Part shown: piece by piece, positions 49,462-58,499 of the stretch
How the letters are laid out: each line of letters begins with the position of its first letter
How positions within the stretch are numbered: position 1 is the first letter of the stretch
Source: CAWCDJ01 sp963778675
GTDB lineage: Bacteria; Acidobacteriota; Terriglobia; Bryobacterales; Bryobacteraceae
Assembly (NCBI GenBank): GCA_963778675.1
Contig: CAVZVI010000011.1
Span: 248,001 to 312,000 of the forward strand
Length of the DNA stretch: 64,000 bases
Direction: 5' to 3'
Program-made: the position numbers and the translations under genes
Notes under the pieces: generated by a model
What the model was told of the DNA's origin: nothing
What the model saw: only the letters and a program-made list of their open reading frames with translations
The model's database searches: none

Positions 49462-50504
49462 GACATCACTCCGTTCAAAACGGCCTGCGGCTGTAACAGC
49501 GCTTTGACCGCGCGGCGCTCGTCCATCGCCCGGTACCCTTCGGCCACCTGATCGAGTGGAAGCACCAGGTCGAACACTTTGCCGGGATTGATCTTGCCGT
49601 TCAGGATCAGGTCGATCAGCTTGGGCAAGTAGCGGCGGACCGGAGCGGGGCCACCGTGCAGGTGAACGTGCCTGAAGAACAGTTGTGTTCCATCAAGGTT
49701 CACCTCATGGGGAACACCGACGTAGGACACGAATCCGCCAGGGCGGGTCGATTGAATGGCCTGCATCATCGACTCCTGCGTGCCAACACACTCCAGCACC
49801 GAGTCTGCGCCCATGCCCTTCGTCAGCTCTTTGATCCGCACCACTCCCGCATCGCCACGCTCGGTTACTATATCGGTGGCGCCGAACTCGCGGGCTAGCT
49901 TCTGCCGTGCCTCATGGCGGCTCATGGCGATAATACGCTCGGCTCCCATTTGCCTGGCCGACAACACGCCAAGTAACCCCACCGCCCCATCGCCGACGAC
50001 AACCACCGCGCCGCCCGGCTTCACATTGGCGGCCTCGGCGGCGAACCAGCCGGTGCCTAATACATCCGAGGCGGCCAATAGCGCAGGCACGACATCATCG
50101 GACGGCCTGCCTTCTGGCGTCGCCACCAGTGTGCCATCCGCCAGGGGAACCCGCAGGAACGGCGCTTGCGCCGTGCTGACCCATTCACGGTGCTCGCACG
50201 AAGATTGGTAGCCGTACTGACAGGTCGGGCACGTGTTGTCCGAGGTGGCGAACGAGCCGATCACAAATTGACCGGGCTTCACGGATTTTACGGCTCTGCC
50301 CACCTCTTCGACGAAGCCGCAGTACTCGTGCCCCATTGGCGTCGGTCCGTTGATCGGCTGCAATCCTCTATACGGCCACAGGTCTGATCCGCACACGCAC
50401 GTGGCGGCAATCCGGAGCACCGCGTCTGTGGGCTTCATGACCTTCGGCATCTCACGATCTTCGAACCGCACGTCCCGCGGCCCGTAAAGTACAGTCCCTC
50501 GCAT
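49458..50504 (-). CDS. Zinc-dependent medium-chain alcohol dehydrogenase
   Basis: An approximately 348-residue MDR enzyme. Catalytic zinc ligands are in CVCGSDLW (Cys near 38) and GHEYCGFVEEVG (His/Glu near 59-60). The structural zinc loop is DNTCPTCQYGYQSSCEH. The nucleotide-binding motif VVVVGDGAVGLLGVLSAR is complete. The start at 50504 (MRGTVLYGP) is supported by AAGGAG 8 bases upstream. It lies 39 bases after the aldo/keto reductase and overlaps DUF2255. It probably reduces or oxidises the same carbonyl/alcohol substrate group as its neighbour. Confidence 0.92.
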   Translation of the reverse strand: MRGTVLYGPRDVRFEDREMPKVMKPTDAVLRIAATCVCGSDLWPYRGLQPINGPTPMGHEYCGFVEEVGRAVKSVKPGQFVIGSFATSDNTCPTCQYGYQSSCEHREWVSTAQAPFLRVPLADGTLVATPEGRPSDDVVPALLAASDVLGTGWFAAEAANVKPGGAVVVVGDGAVGLLGVLSARQMGAERIIAMSRHEARQKLAREFGATDIVTERGDAGVVRIKELTKGMGADSVLECVGTQESMMQAIQSTRPGGFVSYVGVPHEVNLDGTQLFFRHVHLHGGPAPVRRYLPKLIDLILNGKINPGKVFDLVLPLDQVAEGYRAMDERRAVKALLQPQAVLNGVMS

Positions 50505-50543
50505 CTTCTTCTCCTTTTCTGCCTTCTCTGTCACGCAGCCTGG

Positions 50544-51539
50544 TTACCGGTTGCTCATTCGTTCGATTTGGTCCGGGTAACGAGCCCCGTGGACGGTTAT
50601 TTGTCGAGCGGCGCGTTCGATGTCGGTGAGATCGTTGGCTGTAAGCTCTACAGCCGCGGCTCCGATGTTTTCTTCGAGGCGATGTGGTTTGGTCGTCCCC
50701 GGTATGGGCACGATCCAGGGTTTCTGCGCCAGCAACCACGCAAGCGCAATTTGTCCTGGGGTGGCGCGCTTTTGGCTCGCGATGTTCTGGAGCAACTCGA
50801 CGAACGCGTGATTCGCCTTCCGATTCTCCAGATTGAAACGCGGCACGACGTTACGGAAGTCAGATCCGTCGAAGGTTGTGCTCTCGTCGATTTTTCCCGT
50901 GAGGAATCCCTTTCCGAGCGGACTGAAAGGAACGAAGCCAATACCAAGCTGTTCGAGCGTGGGCAGGACTTCCTTTTCGGGTTCGCGATACCACAGTGAG
51001 TACTCGCTTTGTACAGCAGCGACCGGCTGAACAGCATGCGCACGGCGAATCGTGCTCGCCGCCGCTTCGGACAACCCGAAGTATTTGACCTTACCTTGCT
51101 GGATGAGGTCCTTGACGGCGCCGGCCACTTCTTCAATCGGCGCCTCGGGATCAACCCGGTGCTGGTAGTACAGATCGATGGCGTCAATCCGCAGGCGTTT
51201 GAGCGAGCCCTCGACAACCTGCTTGATGTGCTCCGGCCGGGAGTTCAGACGACTCCACCTGGTCTCATCTGCAGCGGCAGGGGCCCAACCGAACTTCGTC
51301 GCGATCACAACCTTCCCACGAAACGGTGCCAGCGCTTCACCAACCAGTTCTTCGTTTGCGTACGGCCCGTAGACCTCGGCAGTATCGAAAAACGTGACGC
51401 CGTGCTCCACCGCCGCGCGTAGCAGCGAGATCATCTCGTTCCTGTCAGGAACCGGGCTGTACGACCAGCTCATGCCCATACAGCCGAGGCCGAGAGCGGA
51501 TACTTCAAGACCGCTTTTGCCCAGATTGCGTGTTTGCAT
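50544..51539 (-). CDS. Aldo/keto reductase
   Basis: An approximately 331-residue NADPH-dependent reductase. The catalytic tetrad is visible: Asp and Tyr in FFDTAEVYGPYANEELVGEAL, Lys in VVIATKFGW, His in DLYYQHRVDP. The cofactor-binding tail is PIPGTTKPHRLEENIGAA. The subfamily (YajO/Gcy-like AKR13-type) is typical of bacterial general stress reductases. It starts at 51539, 2 bases behind the lipocalin-like gene, in the same leftward operon. Confidence 0.92.
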   Translation of the reverse strand: MQTRNLGKSGLEVSALGLGCMGMSWSYSPVPDRNEMISLLRAAVEHGVTFFDTAEVYGPYANEELVGEALAPFRGKVVIATKFGWAPAAADETRWSRLNSRPEHIKQVVEGSLKRLRIDAIDLYYQHRVDPEAPIEEVAGAVKDLIQQGKVKYFGLSEAAASTIRRAHAVQPVAAVQSEYSLWYREPEKEVLPTLEQLGIGFVPFSPLGKGFLTGKIDESTTFDGSDFRNVVPRFNLENRKANHAFVELLQNIASQKRATPGQIALAWLLAQKPWIVPIPGTTKPHRLEENIGAAAVELTANDLTDIERAARQITVHGARYPDQIERMSNR

Positions 51540-51541
51540 AC

Positions 51542-51994
51542 TCAATAGCGCTCCCAGGTGACGCTCCAATGCTCGTCTGCACGAGTGGATTTGACGGTGA
51601 GCCGATTTCCTGAGAATTGGTAGGAACGCGGCAGGTCTTTGCCCACAAGAGAGCGCACCAGCGCTCCATCAATGTGGAAGGTGAACGTGTGAGTGCGTTC
51701 GTCCACGTTGTACGTGCCCCACGAAGCCTCATAGCCACCCTGCGAATACTGCTGGGGCCCGGCGGTCGTGGAGGTTTGGGGATTGTTGTCCATCACCTGG
51801 ACCGAAGCGTGTCCGTCCCTGGTGAAGACAAAGAGCCCGGTGCAGTCCACGTTGTGGAGCTTACCGTCAGCCCCCGGCTGTTCGAGCCGGACGAGTCGCC
51901 ATGCGCCGGCGAACCGGTCCCGGTCGCCAACGCGATCCTGGCCGAAACTCATGCCAGCCAGCAGCAGTGTCATGATGCCGATCAGCTTTTTCAA
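51542..51994 (-). CDS. Exported lipocalin-like domain protein
   Basis: A 150-residue protein with a signal peptide (KKLIGIMTLLLAGMSFGQ) and a lipocalin-like barrel (RFAGAWRLVRLE, GLFVFTRDGHASVQVMDNN, YEASWGTYNVDERTHTFTFHIDGAL, ADEHWSVTWERY). The start is TTG at 51994 with GAGGCGAG upstream; ATG 51973 would give a very short leader. It is the first gene of the operon divergent from the AraC regulator, so its promoter is in the 51995-52144 gap. Confidence 0.8.
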   Translation of the reverse strand: MKKLIGIMTLLLAGMSFGQDRVGDRDRFAGAWRLVRLEQPGADGKLHNVDCTGLFVFTRDGHASVQVMDNNPQTSTTAGPQQYSQGGYEASWGTYNVDERTHTFTFHIDGALVRSLVGKDLPRSYQFSGNRLTVKSTRADEHWSVTWERY

Positions 51995-52144
51995 TTCGAT
52001 CTCGCCTCAATTTCAAGGTACCGGGCAGTCATGACGCGCCGCTTTCCCGATCCTGCCGATTCTTTGCCTGATTCTGTCTGGGCCTCGGATTTTATGCACC
52101 TGATGACTTCACCAGCGGTACGCTGGAGAAGGGAGTGGCGCCGA

Positions 52145-53095
52145 ATGCCGAAACGAACGCAAGACCAAACCGGACTGAGGCCGACACCCATCGAGTTGAG
52201 AAAGGTGCTGGCCAGCAGGATTGTCGGGCAAGCGAAATCGGCGGGAGAACGTCCGACGGCTATACCGGGCCTGACGCTTTTCCGGCGAACAGAGCCAAGC
52301 CCCTGCTACCGGGCTACGTACGAGCCGAGCCTCACCGTATTTGTCCAAGGCCGAAAGCTGATCAATTTGGGCGGGACGGAGTACCTGTGCGACAGATCGT
52401 CGTTTCTGCTCTCATCGATCGATGTGCCCGTTCAAAGCCAAATCGTCGAGGCGTCCGAAGAAGTGCCGCTTCTCTCGATGCTCCTCCGGCTTGATATGCC
52501 GATGGTCGGTGAGGTGCTGAGCCGGGAAGACCTCCCCGAGCCCGAAGCAGCTTCGGATCGTTATGGGCTCGCTGTCGGTGAGACGACGGCAGGCCTGCTC
52601 AGCGCTTGCATCAGGCTGATCGAGATTCTCGACGCGCCCGAGGACATTCCGTTCCTGGGCCCATTGGCGCTGCGCGAGATCATCTATCGCATTCTCAGAA
52701 CCCCGCAGGGTGAGCGGTTGCGCGCGATCGCCACACGAGGCGATTTGAGCCATAGAACCGCGAAAGCCATTACCTGGCTGAGGGCCAACTACACGAAGCC
52801 GTTGCGCATGGAGGAACTAGCCGTGGTCTCCCGAATGGGTGTCTCGACACTGCATCATCAGTTCCGGGCGCTGACGGCGATGAGCCCGCTCCAATACCAG
52901 AAGCAACTCAGGCTTCAGGCAGCCCGGCAGCGGATGGTGACGGATGGCCTCGATGCGACGAGTGCGGCGTACGAAGTCGGTTATGAGAGCGTGAGCCAGT
53001 TCAGCCGTGAGTACAGCCGCTTCTTCGGCCAACCCCCGATGCGCGACGTGAAGGCCTTGCGGGATGGTAGAGTTGCGCCAGTGAACGCCGCCTAG
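52145..53095 (+). CDS. AraC-family transcriptional regulator
   Basis: An approximately 316-residue regulator. It has an N-terminal AraC_N-type sensor (PGLTLFRRTEPSPCYRATYEPSLTVFVQGRK...FLLSSIDVPVQSQI) and two C-terminal helix-turn-helices (LRMEELAVVSRMGVSTLHHQFRALTAMSPLQYQKQLRLQAARQRM; TSAAYEVGYESVSQFSREYSRFFG). The start at 52145 has GGGAG at good spacing; an open frame runs further upstream. The divergent position strongly suggests it controls the seven-gene operon in response to its substrate, a usual arrangement for this family. Confidence 0.88.
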   Translation: MPKRTQDQTGLRPTPIELRKVLASRIVGQAKSAGERPTAIPGLTLFRRTEPSPCYRATYEPSLTVFVQGRKLINLGGTEYLCDRSSFLLSSIDVPVQSQIVEASEEVPLLSMLLRLDMPMVGEVLSREDLPEPEAASDRYGLAVGETTAGLLSACIRLIEILDAPEDIPFLGPLALREIIYRILRTPQGERLRAIATRGDLSHRTAKAITWLRANYTKPLRMEELAVVSRMGVSTLHHQFRALTAMSPLQYQKQLRLQAARQRMVTDGLDATSAAYEVGYESVSQFSREYSRFFGQPPMRDVKALRDGRVAPVNAA

Positions 53096-53373
53096 CCTCG
53101 CTGCAAGGCAGCACTTGTTTCCTGCAACAGTGAGGCCCCTCGGCCCGTCAACTTGCCGCGTCTCGCGGTTGTCAACTGCCCGTTTCCTATCGCCAGGTGT
53201 TCGCCTTTTCCTCTCAACGAGTTACGTCTCAGCGAGAGGGTTTTATTTCCATGTTTCTGGAGAGCCAAATAGCGCTTCCCGGGCTGTCAGCCATGTGCCC
53301 TCTTTTCGCCGGTGTTATGCTGAGCGACTGAGCAGATTGGCCGACGAGTCGTCAGTAGGAGGTTGTGCAGCCT
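53096..53373. other. Intergenic region before the damaged methyltransferase
   Basis: About 270 bases with AGGAGG at 53357-53362 near the methyltransferase start. No RNA gene, repeat or convincing small frame was seen. Confidence 0.4.
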
Positions 53374-54020
53374 GTGCCAGAAAATGACAGCGACCTCCAG
53401 CAACGGATCACAGCGTTCTGGAGTACCATTGCATCGGCCTACGAGGCTCACCCAGGTAATGTACCCCGCCGGGACAGCCCTGAGTATGAAGCCTGGGTAC
53501 GAGCTATCGAGCGGCTTCTACCGCTACCACCCGCAGACGTGCTCGACATCGGGACCGGCACTGGTTTCGTAGCTCTCATCGCTTCCAGCCTGGGACACCG
53601 GGTGACTGGGCTCGACCTTTCGGCTGCCATGCTGGCAGAGGCTCGGATGGAGGCGGGACGGCGCGGCCTCGACGTCACCTTTGGGCTAGGCGACGCCGTA
53701 GCGCCTGCAATGGCCGAGATGAGCGTGGACATCATCGTCTGTCGGCACTTTCTCTGGACCCTTCGAGAACCGGAGGTTGCGCTCGGCAATTGGCGCCGCC
53801 TTTTGCGGCCACGCGGGCGTGTGGTGGTGATTGACGGATTCTGGTTCGTTAACGATGGGGACACGTCGGAGGCGGAGAAGGAGCCTGGGCTTTTCGAGCG
53901 GCACTATACGAAGCAGACGCGTGAGGGGCTTATGAGCGATTTGACGGACGTACACCGACCGGGGAAAACCCGCCCTCTGCCCAGCCCTGGTACGTGGTGA
54001 TGGCCCACCGGGACCGATAA
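53374..54020 (+). pseudogene. Class I SAM methyltransferase with frameshifted, shortened C-terminus
   Basis: The first 180 residues look like a normal methyltransferase: FWSTIASAYEAHPGNVPRRDSPEYEAWV, motif I VLDIGTGTGFVALIASSLGH, motif III SVDIIVCRHFLWTLREPEVAL, and LRPRGRVVVIDGF. The frame then ends early at 54000 with HRPGKTRPLPSPGTW. The neighbouring frame reads ENPPSAQPWYVVMAHRDR to the TAA at 54020, a plausible natural ending, and the whole protein is shorter than relatives I recall (about 260). A small deletion with a frame change near 53930 is inferred. The start is GTG 53374, 11 bases from AGGAGG; GTG 53365 is closer. Confidence 0.65.
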
Positions 54021-54114
54021 CAGAGAGAGATGGTCGGCGTTCGAGAGCCCGCGATAGAATCGGACCGCCGGAACTTTTTCACGCTCCATTCGTATGAAAA
54101 AGAGTGGCGGCGAT

Positions 54115-56574
54115 ATGTCGATATTCCTGAACAATGTCCGATATGCATTGCGATCCCTGGCGCACAACCCCGGGTTCGCATCGATTGCAGTGCTGGCACT
54201 CGCGCTGGGTATTGGCGCGAACACCGCGATTTTCAGCGTAGTGAATGGCGTGCTGCTTCAGCCCCTGCCGTATCAGGACCCTGCGCGCCTCGTTCAACTC
54301 AGCGAGCAAAGCCCGGATTTCAACACCATGTCGGTTGCCTACCCGAACTTCAAGGACTGGCGCGACCAGAATCGCTGCTTTTCCTCGATGGCCGCCATCC
54401 GGTGGGAGGATTATGACGTTACGGGCGGAGGCCGGCCCGAGCACCTGAGCGGCCGGATGGTGTCCGCTGAGTTCTTCCGCGTGCTCGGCATTCACCCGAC
54501 ACTGGGCCGCGATTTCGATGTCAACGAAGACCGCCCCGGAACAACCCCGGTGGCAATCATCAGCGGCGGCCTGTGGAACCGCCGGTTCGGGTCCGACCCC
54601 GGCGTGATCGGGCGCAAGCTGAAACTGAACGGCCAGGACTACACGATTATCGGTGTCACCCCTTCGGATTTTGAGTATCAGGGAAAATATGACATTTACA
54701 CGCTGATCGGGCAGTGGGACAACATGATGGCCCGGTCGCGCGACATGCACCCCGGCATCTACGTCGTGGCCCGCCTCAAACCAGGGATTGAGCAGACGCG
54801 CGCCCAATCGGAGATGACGGCGGTCGCGGCCCGGATCGCCGAGGCGTATCCCAAATCCAACGCCAGGCACGGCATCAATGTGAAGCCGCTGACCAACGTG
54901 ATCGTGGGCGACGTCGGTTCCACGCTCCTGGTTCTGCTGGGCGCGGTCGGATTCGTGCTGCTGATCGCCTGCGCTAACGTCGCGAACCTTCTGCTGGCGC
55001 GTTCCACCGGGCGCCGGAAGGAAATGGCCATTCGCTCGGCCATGGGCGCCAGCCGCGCCCGCGTCATCTTCCAGTTGCTCACCGAAAGCGTGGTGCTCTC
55101 GCTGGCCGGCGGAGCCGTCGGGTTGGCGATTGCGACATGGGGCGCCAAAGCCATGTTGGCCGCAGTTCCGGGCGGCCTCCCGCGCATGGATAGTATCGCC
55201 GTGGATAGCTGGGTGCTCGCCTTCACGCTGGGCGTCTCGCTTCTCACCGGAGTGGTATTCGGTCTGGTCCCGGCGCTCCAAAGTTCGGTCACCGACGTCC
55301 ACGAAACGCTCAAAGAGGGAAGCCGCGGGTCCACCGCGGGCCCTCATCGGCTTCGCAGCCTGTTAGTCGTCTCCGAAGTTTCGGCGGCGCTCGTCCTGCT
55401 GATCGGGGCGGGCCTGATGATCCGCACCATGCAGCAACTCAGCAGCGTGAACCCGGGGTTCGATCCCGCGCGCGTCCTGACGTTTTCCGTGGGCCTCTCG
55501 CCGGCCGACACGGTCACCCCCGACCGCATCCTCCAGACCTTCGACCGGACGCTGGCAAACATCCGATCCGTACCGGGCGTGACGAATGCATCGGTAACGA
55601 CGCTGATTCCCCTGGGCGGCAGCGACAGTGAGATCCCGTTCTACGTCATTGGACGGCCCCGTCCGACGTCGCAGGGCGATATGAATTGGGCGCTAGTGTA
55701 TGCTACCGAAGCCGATTACCTCAAATCGATGGGCATTCCGCTGCTGCGCGGACGCTACCTCGAGCCGGGGGATTCCCGCCACGCCGCGCCGGTTGTGGTG
55801 ATCGACGAAGTGCTGGCGCACAGCATTTTCCCCAAGGAAGATCCGATCGGGAAGAGCATCCGGGTTCCGGACATGGGCGAATCCGGCCAGGAACTCACCA
55901 AGCCCATGGAGATCGTAGGTATTGTGGGACACGTCAATCACTGGGGACTGGACACCGACGCTAGAGCCAGGGTCCGCAGCGAGTTGTATGTGCCGCTGTC
56001 GCAGATCCCCGAACCGTTCATGAAGGGAATGGCCACCAGCAGTTCCTTCGTGGTGCGCGCGGGAACGGATCCGCTGGCCATCGTGCCCGCCATGCGGCGC
56101 GCCGTTGCCGGGGCCGGCAACGAGCAGCCCGTCTACAGTGTCAGGAGCATGGAAGAGATCGTCTCGGCGTCGATCGCCGGCCGGCGGTTCTCGATGCTGC
56201 TGTTCGGGATCTTCGCCGCGCTCGCGCTGGTGCTGGCCGCGGTGGGGATCTACGGCGTGATCTCTTACTCGGTGGCGCAGCGGACGCACGAAATCGGCAT
56301 CCGCGTGGCTCTGGGTGCGCGGCCGGGCGACGTGCTGCGAGTGGTTGTCGCGCAGAGCATGACGCCCGTCCTGATGGGAGTGGCGATCGGACTGGCCGCC
56401 TCGCTCGGTCTCACCCGTCTGATGGCCAACATGCTTTACGGTGTGAAAGCCAGCGACCCCGCAACCTTCTGCGCCGTCGCGCTGGTACTATCCGCGGTGG
56501 CGCTGGCCGCCAGCATCATCCCGGCACGCCGCGCCACCCGGATCGATCCCACTATGGCCCTGCGGCATGAGTGA
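54115..56574 (+). CDS. ADOP-type ABC transporter permease (MacB/FtsX fold)
   Basis: About 819 residues. The N-terminus VRYALRSLAHNPGFASIAVLALALGIGANTAIFSVVNGVLLQPL is the hallmark of acidobacterial duplicated orphan permeases. The chain contains two MacB_PCD/FtsX halves, with membrane segments near the N-terminus, in the middle (VLLGAVGFVLLIACANVANLLLARSTGRRKEMAIRSAMGAS) and at the C-terminus (FGIFAALALVLAAVGIYGVISYSVAQRTHEIGIRVALGA). No ATPase gene is adjacent, as is usual for this group. Function unknown, perhaps export or envelope signalling. ATG 54094 is an alternative start. Confidence 0.87.
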   Translation: MSIFLNNVRYALRSLAHNPGFASIAVLALALGIGANTAIFSVVNGVLLQPLPYQDPARLVQLSEQSPDFNTMSVAYPNFKDWRDQNRCFSSMAAIRWEDYDVTGGGRPEHLSGRMVSAEFFRVLGIHPTLGRDFDVNEDRPGTTPVAIISGGLWNRRFGSDPGVIGRKLKLNGQDYTIIGVTPSDFEYQGKYDIYTLIGQWDNMMARSRDMHPGIYVVARLKPGIEQTRAQSEMTAVAARIAEAYPKSNARHGINVKPLTNVIVGDVGSTLLVLLGAVGFVLLIACANVANLLLARSTGRRKEMAIRSAMGASRARVIFQLLTESVVLSLAGGAVGLAIATWGAKAMLAAVPGGLPRMDSIAVDSWVLAFTLGVSLLTGVVFGLVPALQSSVTDVHETLKEGSRGSTAGPHRLRSLLVVSEVSAALVLLIGAGLMIRTMQQLSSVNPGFDPARVLTFSVGLSPADTVTPDRILQTFDRTLANIRSVPGVTNASVTTLIPLGGSDSEIPFYVIGRPRPTSQGDMNWALVYATEADYLKSMGIPLLRGRYLEPGDSRHAAPVVVIDEVLAHSIFPKEDPIGKSIRVPDMGESGQELTKPMEIVGIVGHVNHWGLDTDARARVRSELYVPLSQIPEPFMKGMATSSSFVVRAGTDPLAIVPAMRRAVAGAGNEQPVYSVRSMEEIVSASIAGRRFSMLLFGIFAALALVLAAVGIYGVISYSVAQRTHEIGIRVALGARPGDVLRVVVAQSMTPVLMGVAIGLAASLGLTRLMANMLYGVKASDPATFCAVALVLSAVALAASIIPARRATRIDPTMALRHE

Positions 56575-56602
56575 GTCACGGCGGCAGGGCCGGCTGACGA
56601 CA

Positions 56603-56690
56603 CGTCCAAGAAGCGGCCGAAGGGATCGGTCGCGACGTCATAACGGGTGCCCCAGCGCGGCTTGACCGACTCCGCATCGGTCCGAAAAGC
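56603..56690 (-). pseudogene. Possible VOC-domain fragment
   Basis: The minus strand reads KPRWGTRYDVATDPFGRFLDV, which resembles the end of a VOC/glyoxalase protein (typically '...DRYGRVKDPFGH.W'). No start or upstream part is present, so if real it is only a relic in the gap between the permease and DinB genes. Confidence 0.3.
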
Positions 56691-56774
56691 GCCAGAAACG
56701 CTGTCAACTATTGCGCCCGAACAGGTAACACGAAGGCTTGACAGACCGGGCGCGAATTCGTGTAGGCTGTCGCT

Positions 56775-57296
56775 ATGACTATGACAGCGAGGATGCTCCT
56801 CTGCATCGGTTGCGTGCCGATTGTGTTGAGCGCCCAGGGTAACCTGAAGACGACGATCACACAAAGGTATTTCAACGGAATCCGCAGGAACCTGGAAGCG
56901 GCGGCCGAGGCGATGCCCGCCGACAAGTACGCGTTCAAGCTGACCGACGGGCAGATGTCGTTCGCCGAATGGATCAATCACTCGACGGAACGCAACTATT
57001 CCGATTGCGCCACGCTGAAGTCGGAACCCGCGCCGGAAGCAGCCAGGAAGGTAGCCGGGCTGAAAGACAAGGCGGAAGTGAGCCGGGCTTTGAAGGATTC
57101 CTTCGCTTACTGCGCGAGTGCGCTCGAAGGGATCGACGAGCAGAAAGTCCTGGCGTCGCCGCAGATGACGTACTCGCTACTGCATATCGTCGTACACAAC
57201 AACGAGATTTACGGGAACATCGCCGGGTATTTGCGCTCCAACGGCATCGTTCCGCCGTCCACGGCCTCGCGGATGCGCCAAGGGGTGAAGAAATAG
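56775..57296 (+). CDS. Exported DinB-like protein
   Basis: A 173-residue protein with a signal peptide (ARMLLCIGCVPIVLSAQG) and a DinB four-helix domain: RNLEAAAEAMPADKYAFKLTDGQMSFAEWINHSTERN, with the late motif LLHIVVHNNEIYGNIAGYLRSNGIVPPS. Candidate metal-binding His residues are in INHST and VVHNNE. Export of a DinB protein is common in acidobacterial genomes, though its role is unknown. It differs from the cytosolic copy at 5847-6398. Confidence 0.82.
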   Translation: MTMTARMLLCIGCVPIVLSAQGNLKTTITQRYFNGIRRNLEAAAEAMPADKYAFKLTDGQMSFAEWINHSTERNYSDCATLKSEPAPEAARKVAGLKDKAEVSRALKDSFAYCASALEGIDEQKVLASPQMTYSLLHIVVHNNEIYGNIAGYLRSNGIVPPSTASRMRQGVKK

Positions 57297-57318
57297 TCCT
57301 ACAAGCGGGTGACCAGGC

Positions 57319-57702
57319 TCAGGTGGGCAATTTCATCGAGAGGCTCTTAGGGGCGATCAGGCGGTAGCTGCCCGCGACTAACTCGGTGACCTCCTGCCAG
57401 TCGATTTCGCCAACATCGAGGCGCAGCGCGACCCAGCCTCTGGAACCGATATAGGCCGGAAGGTAAAAGCGAGTTGGTTGAGCGGCAGTAAGCGCGGCGT
57501 TGTCGCCTGGAAGCACCTTGCATACGACGGAAACGATACCGTCGCCATGGTGATCGCTCAAGAAGTATGTGAAAGTCTTCTTCCGGACCAGGAAGGCAGC
57601 ATGCCTGCCGCTATCCCGGCGGGTGGTGTCCGGCAGCGCGAGGCAAATCTTCGACAGGCTGGTGAGACGGCGGTCTTCGATGGAGCCCCTGGTCTTGCCC
57701 AT
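57319..57702 (-). CDS. MmcQ/YjbR family DNA-binding-like protein
   Basis: A 127-residue soluble protein with the YjbR pattern: LTSLSKICLALPDTTRRDSGRHAAFLVRKKTFTYFLSDHHG, then FYLPAYIGSRGWVALRLDVGEIDWQEVTELVAGSYRLIAPKSL. Members have a 'double-wing' fold and are suspected DNA binders. The start at 57702 (MGKTRGS) is chosen because the family N-terminus begins there, while the frame continues upstream without a recognisable sequence. It converges with the exported DinB gene. Confidence 0.82.
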   Translation of the reverse strand: MGKTRGSIEDRRLTSLSKICLALPDTTRRDSGRHAAFLVRKKTFTYFLSDHHGDGIVSVVCKVLPGDNAALTAAQPTRFYLPAYIGSRGWVALRLDVGEIDWQEVTELVAGSYRLIAPKSLSMKLPT

Positions 57703-57871
57703 CTGTGTATTCTGACGATAACAGAGGCCCTTTTCAAATGGCCGGCGATCGAATACCAGGCACCACACGTTTGCGGGTGAGCTATGAAGAAGACCCGCCA
57801 TCCCTGCGTCGCCCTCTCCGGCCGTCCGGAACCCGTTGACAACCTGCGGTCCATCGAGCAAAGTAGATGCC

Positions 57872-58225
57872 ATGAAGAAGCTCCTGACCCTGGCGGCGAT
57901 CCTGGCGGTTGCCGCTTCCGCCGCGGATATCAGCGGCAACTGGACGGGCACAGCCGAAGGTCCGAATGGAACGATCGAACGCAGCTTCGTCTTCAAGCAG
58001 GACGGAACCAAGCTGACGGGTGAGACCACGAGCCAGTTCCTGGGGAAATCGGTCATCAATGACGGCAAAGTCGAGGGGGATGACATCTCCTTCAGCATCA
58101 CGGCGAACTTCAACGGCAACGAGACGAAGCTGGCTTATAAGGGTAAGATGAGCGGCAACGAAATCAAGCTGACCTCGGAATTCGGCGGCCAAAGCATTAA
58201 CTGGACTCTGAAAAAAGGGTCGTAA
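57872..58225 (+). CDS. Small exported protein of unknown function
   Basis: A 117-residue protein with a signal peptide (KKLLTLAAILAVAASAA) followed by a compact beta-rich domain: DISGNWTGTAEGPNGTIERSFVFKQDGTKLTGETTS, FSITANFNGNETKLAYKGKMSGNEIKLTSEF. This lipocalin/avidin-like repeated strand pattern is widespread in acidobacteria as uncharacterised secreted proteins. The start at 57872 is the Met directly before the signal peptide. Its promoter must lie within about 170 bases, divergent from the MmcQ gene. Confidence 0.78.
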   Translation: MKKLLTLAAILAVAASAADISGNWTGTAEGPNGTIERSFVFKQDGTKLTGETTSQFLGKSVINDGKVEGDDISFSITANFNGNETKLAYKGKMSGNEIKLTSEFGGQSINWTLKKGS

Positions 58226-58499
58226 TCTCCATCGAACTGAGGCATCGCTCTGCGCACCAAGACAGACCAACGACACCGTCCGTAGCCCTTGCCGCTGTCG
58301 TCCGCAATTCGGCGGTCGAAAGGTTTCGAAGTGTGGAAAATTCTCCGGCCAGGCGGCGTCAATTGCAGGTATGCATAGCCAGCGATTGATCCAATCAGCT
58401 CTCTTTCTCCTGATTCTAGCGGCGGTTGCTTCCGCCGAGGCTTTAGATCGACGCCAGGTACTCGGACCACAAGTCGCGTCGCGTAGCTCGCGCGGACCC
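58226..58499. other. Gap with an orphan signal-peptide-like frame
   Basis: A + strand frame from ATG 58371 begins HSQRLIQSALFLLILAAVASAEA, which looks like a signal peptide. It then runs antisense into the amidase gene without recognisable protein. It may be the stump of a lost exported protein. Nothing else is seen here. Confidence 0.3.
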
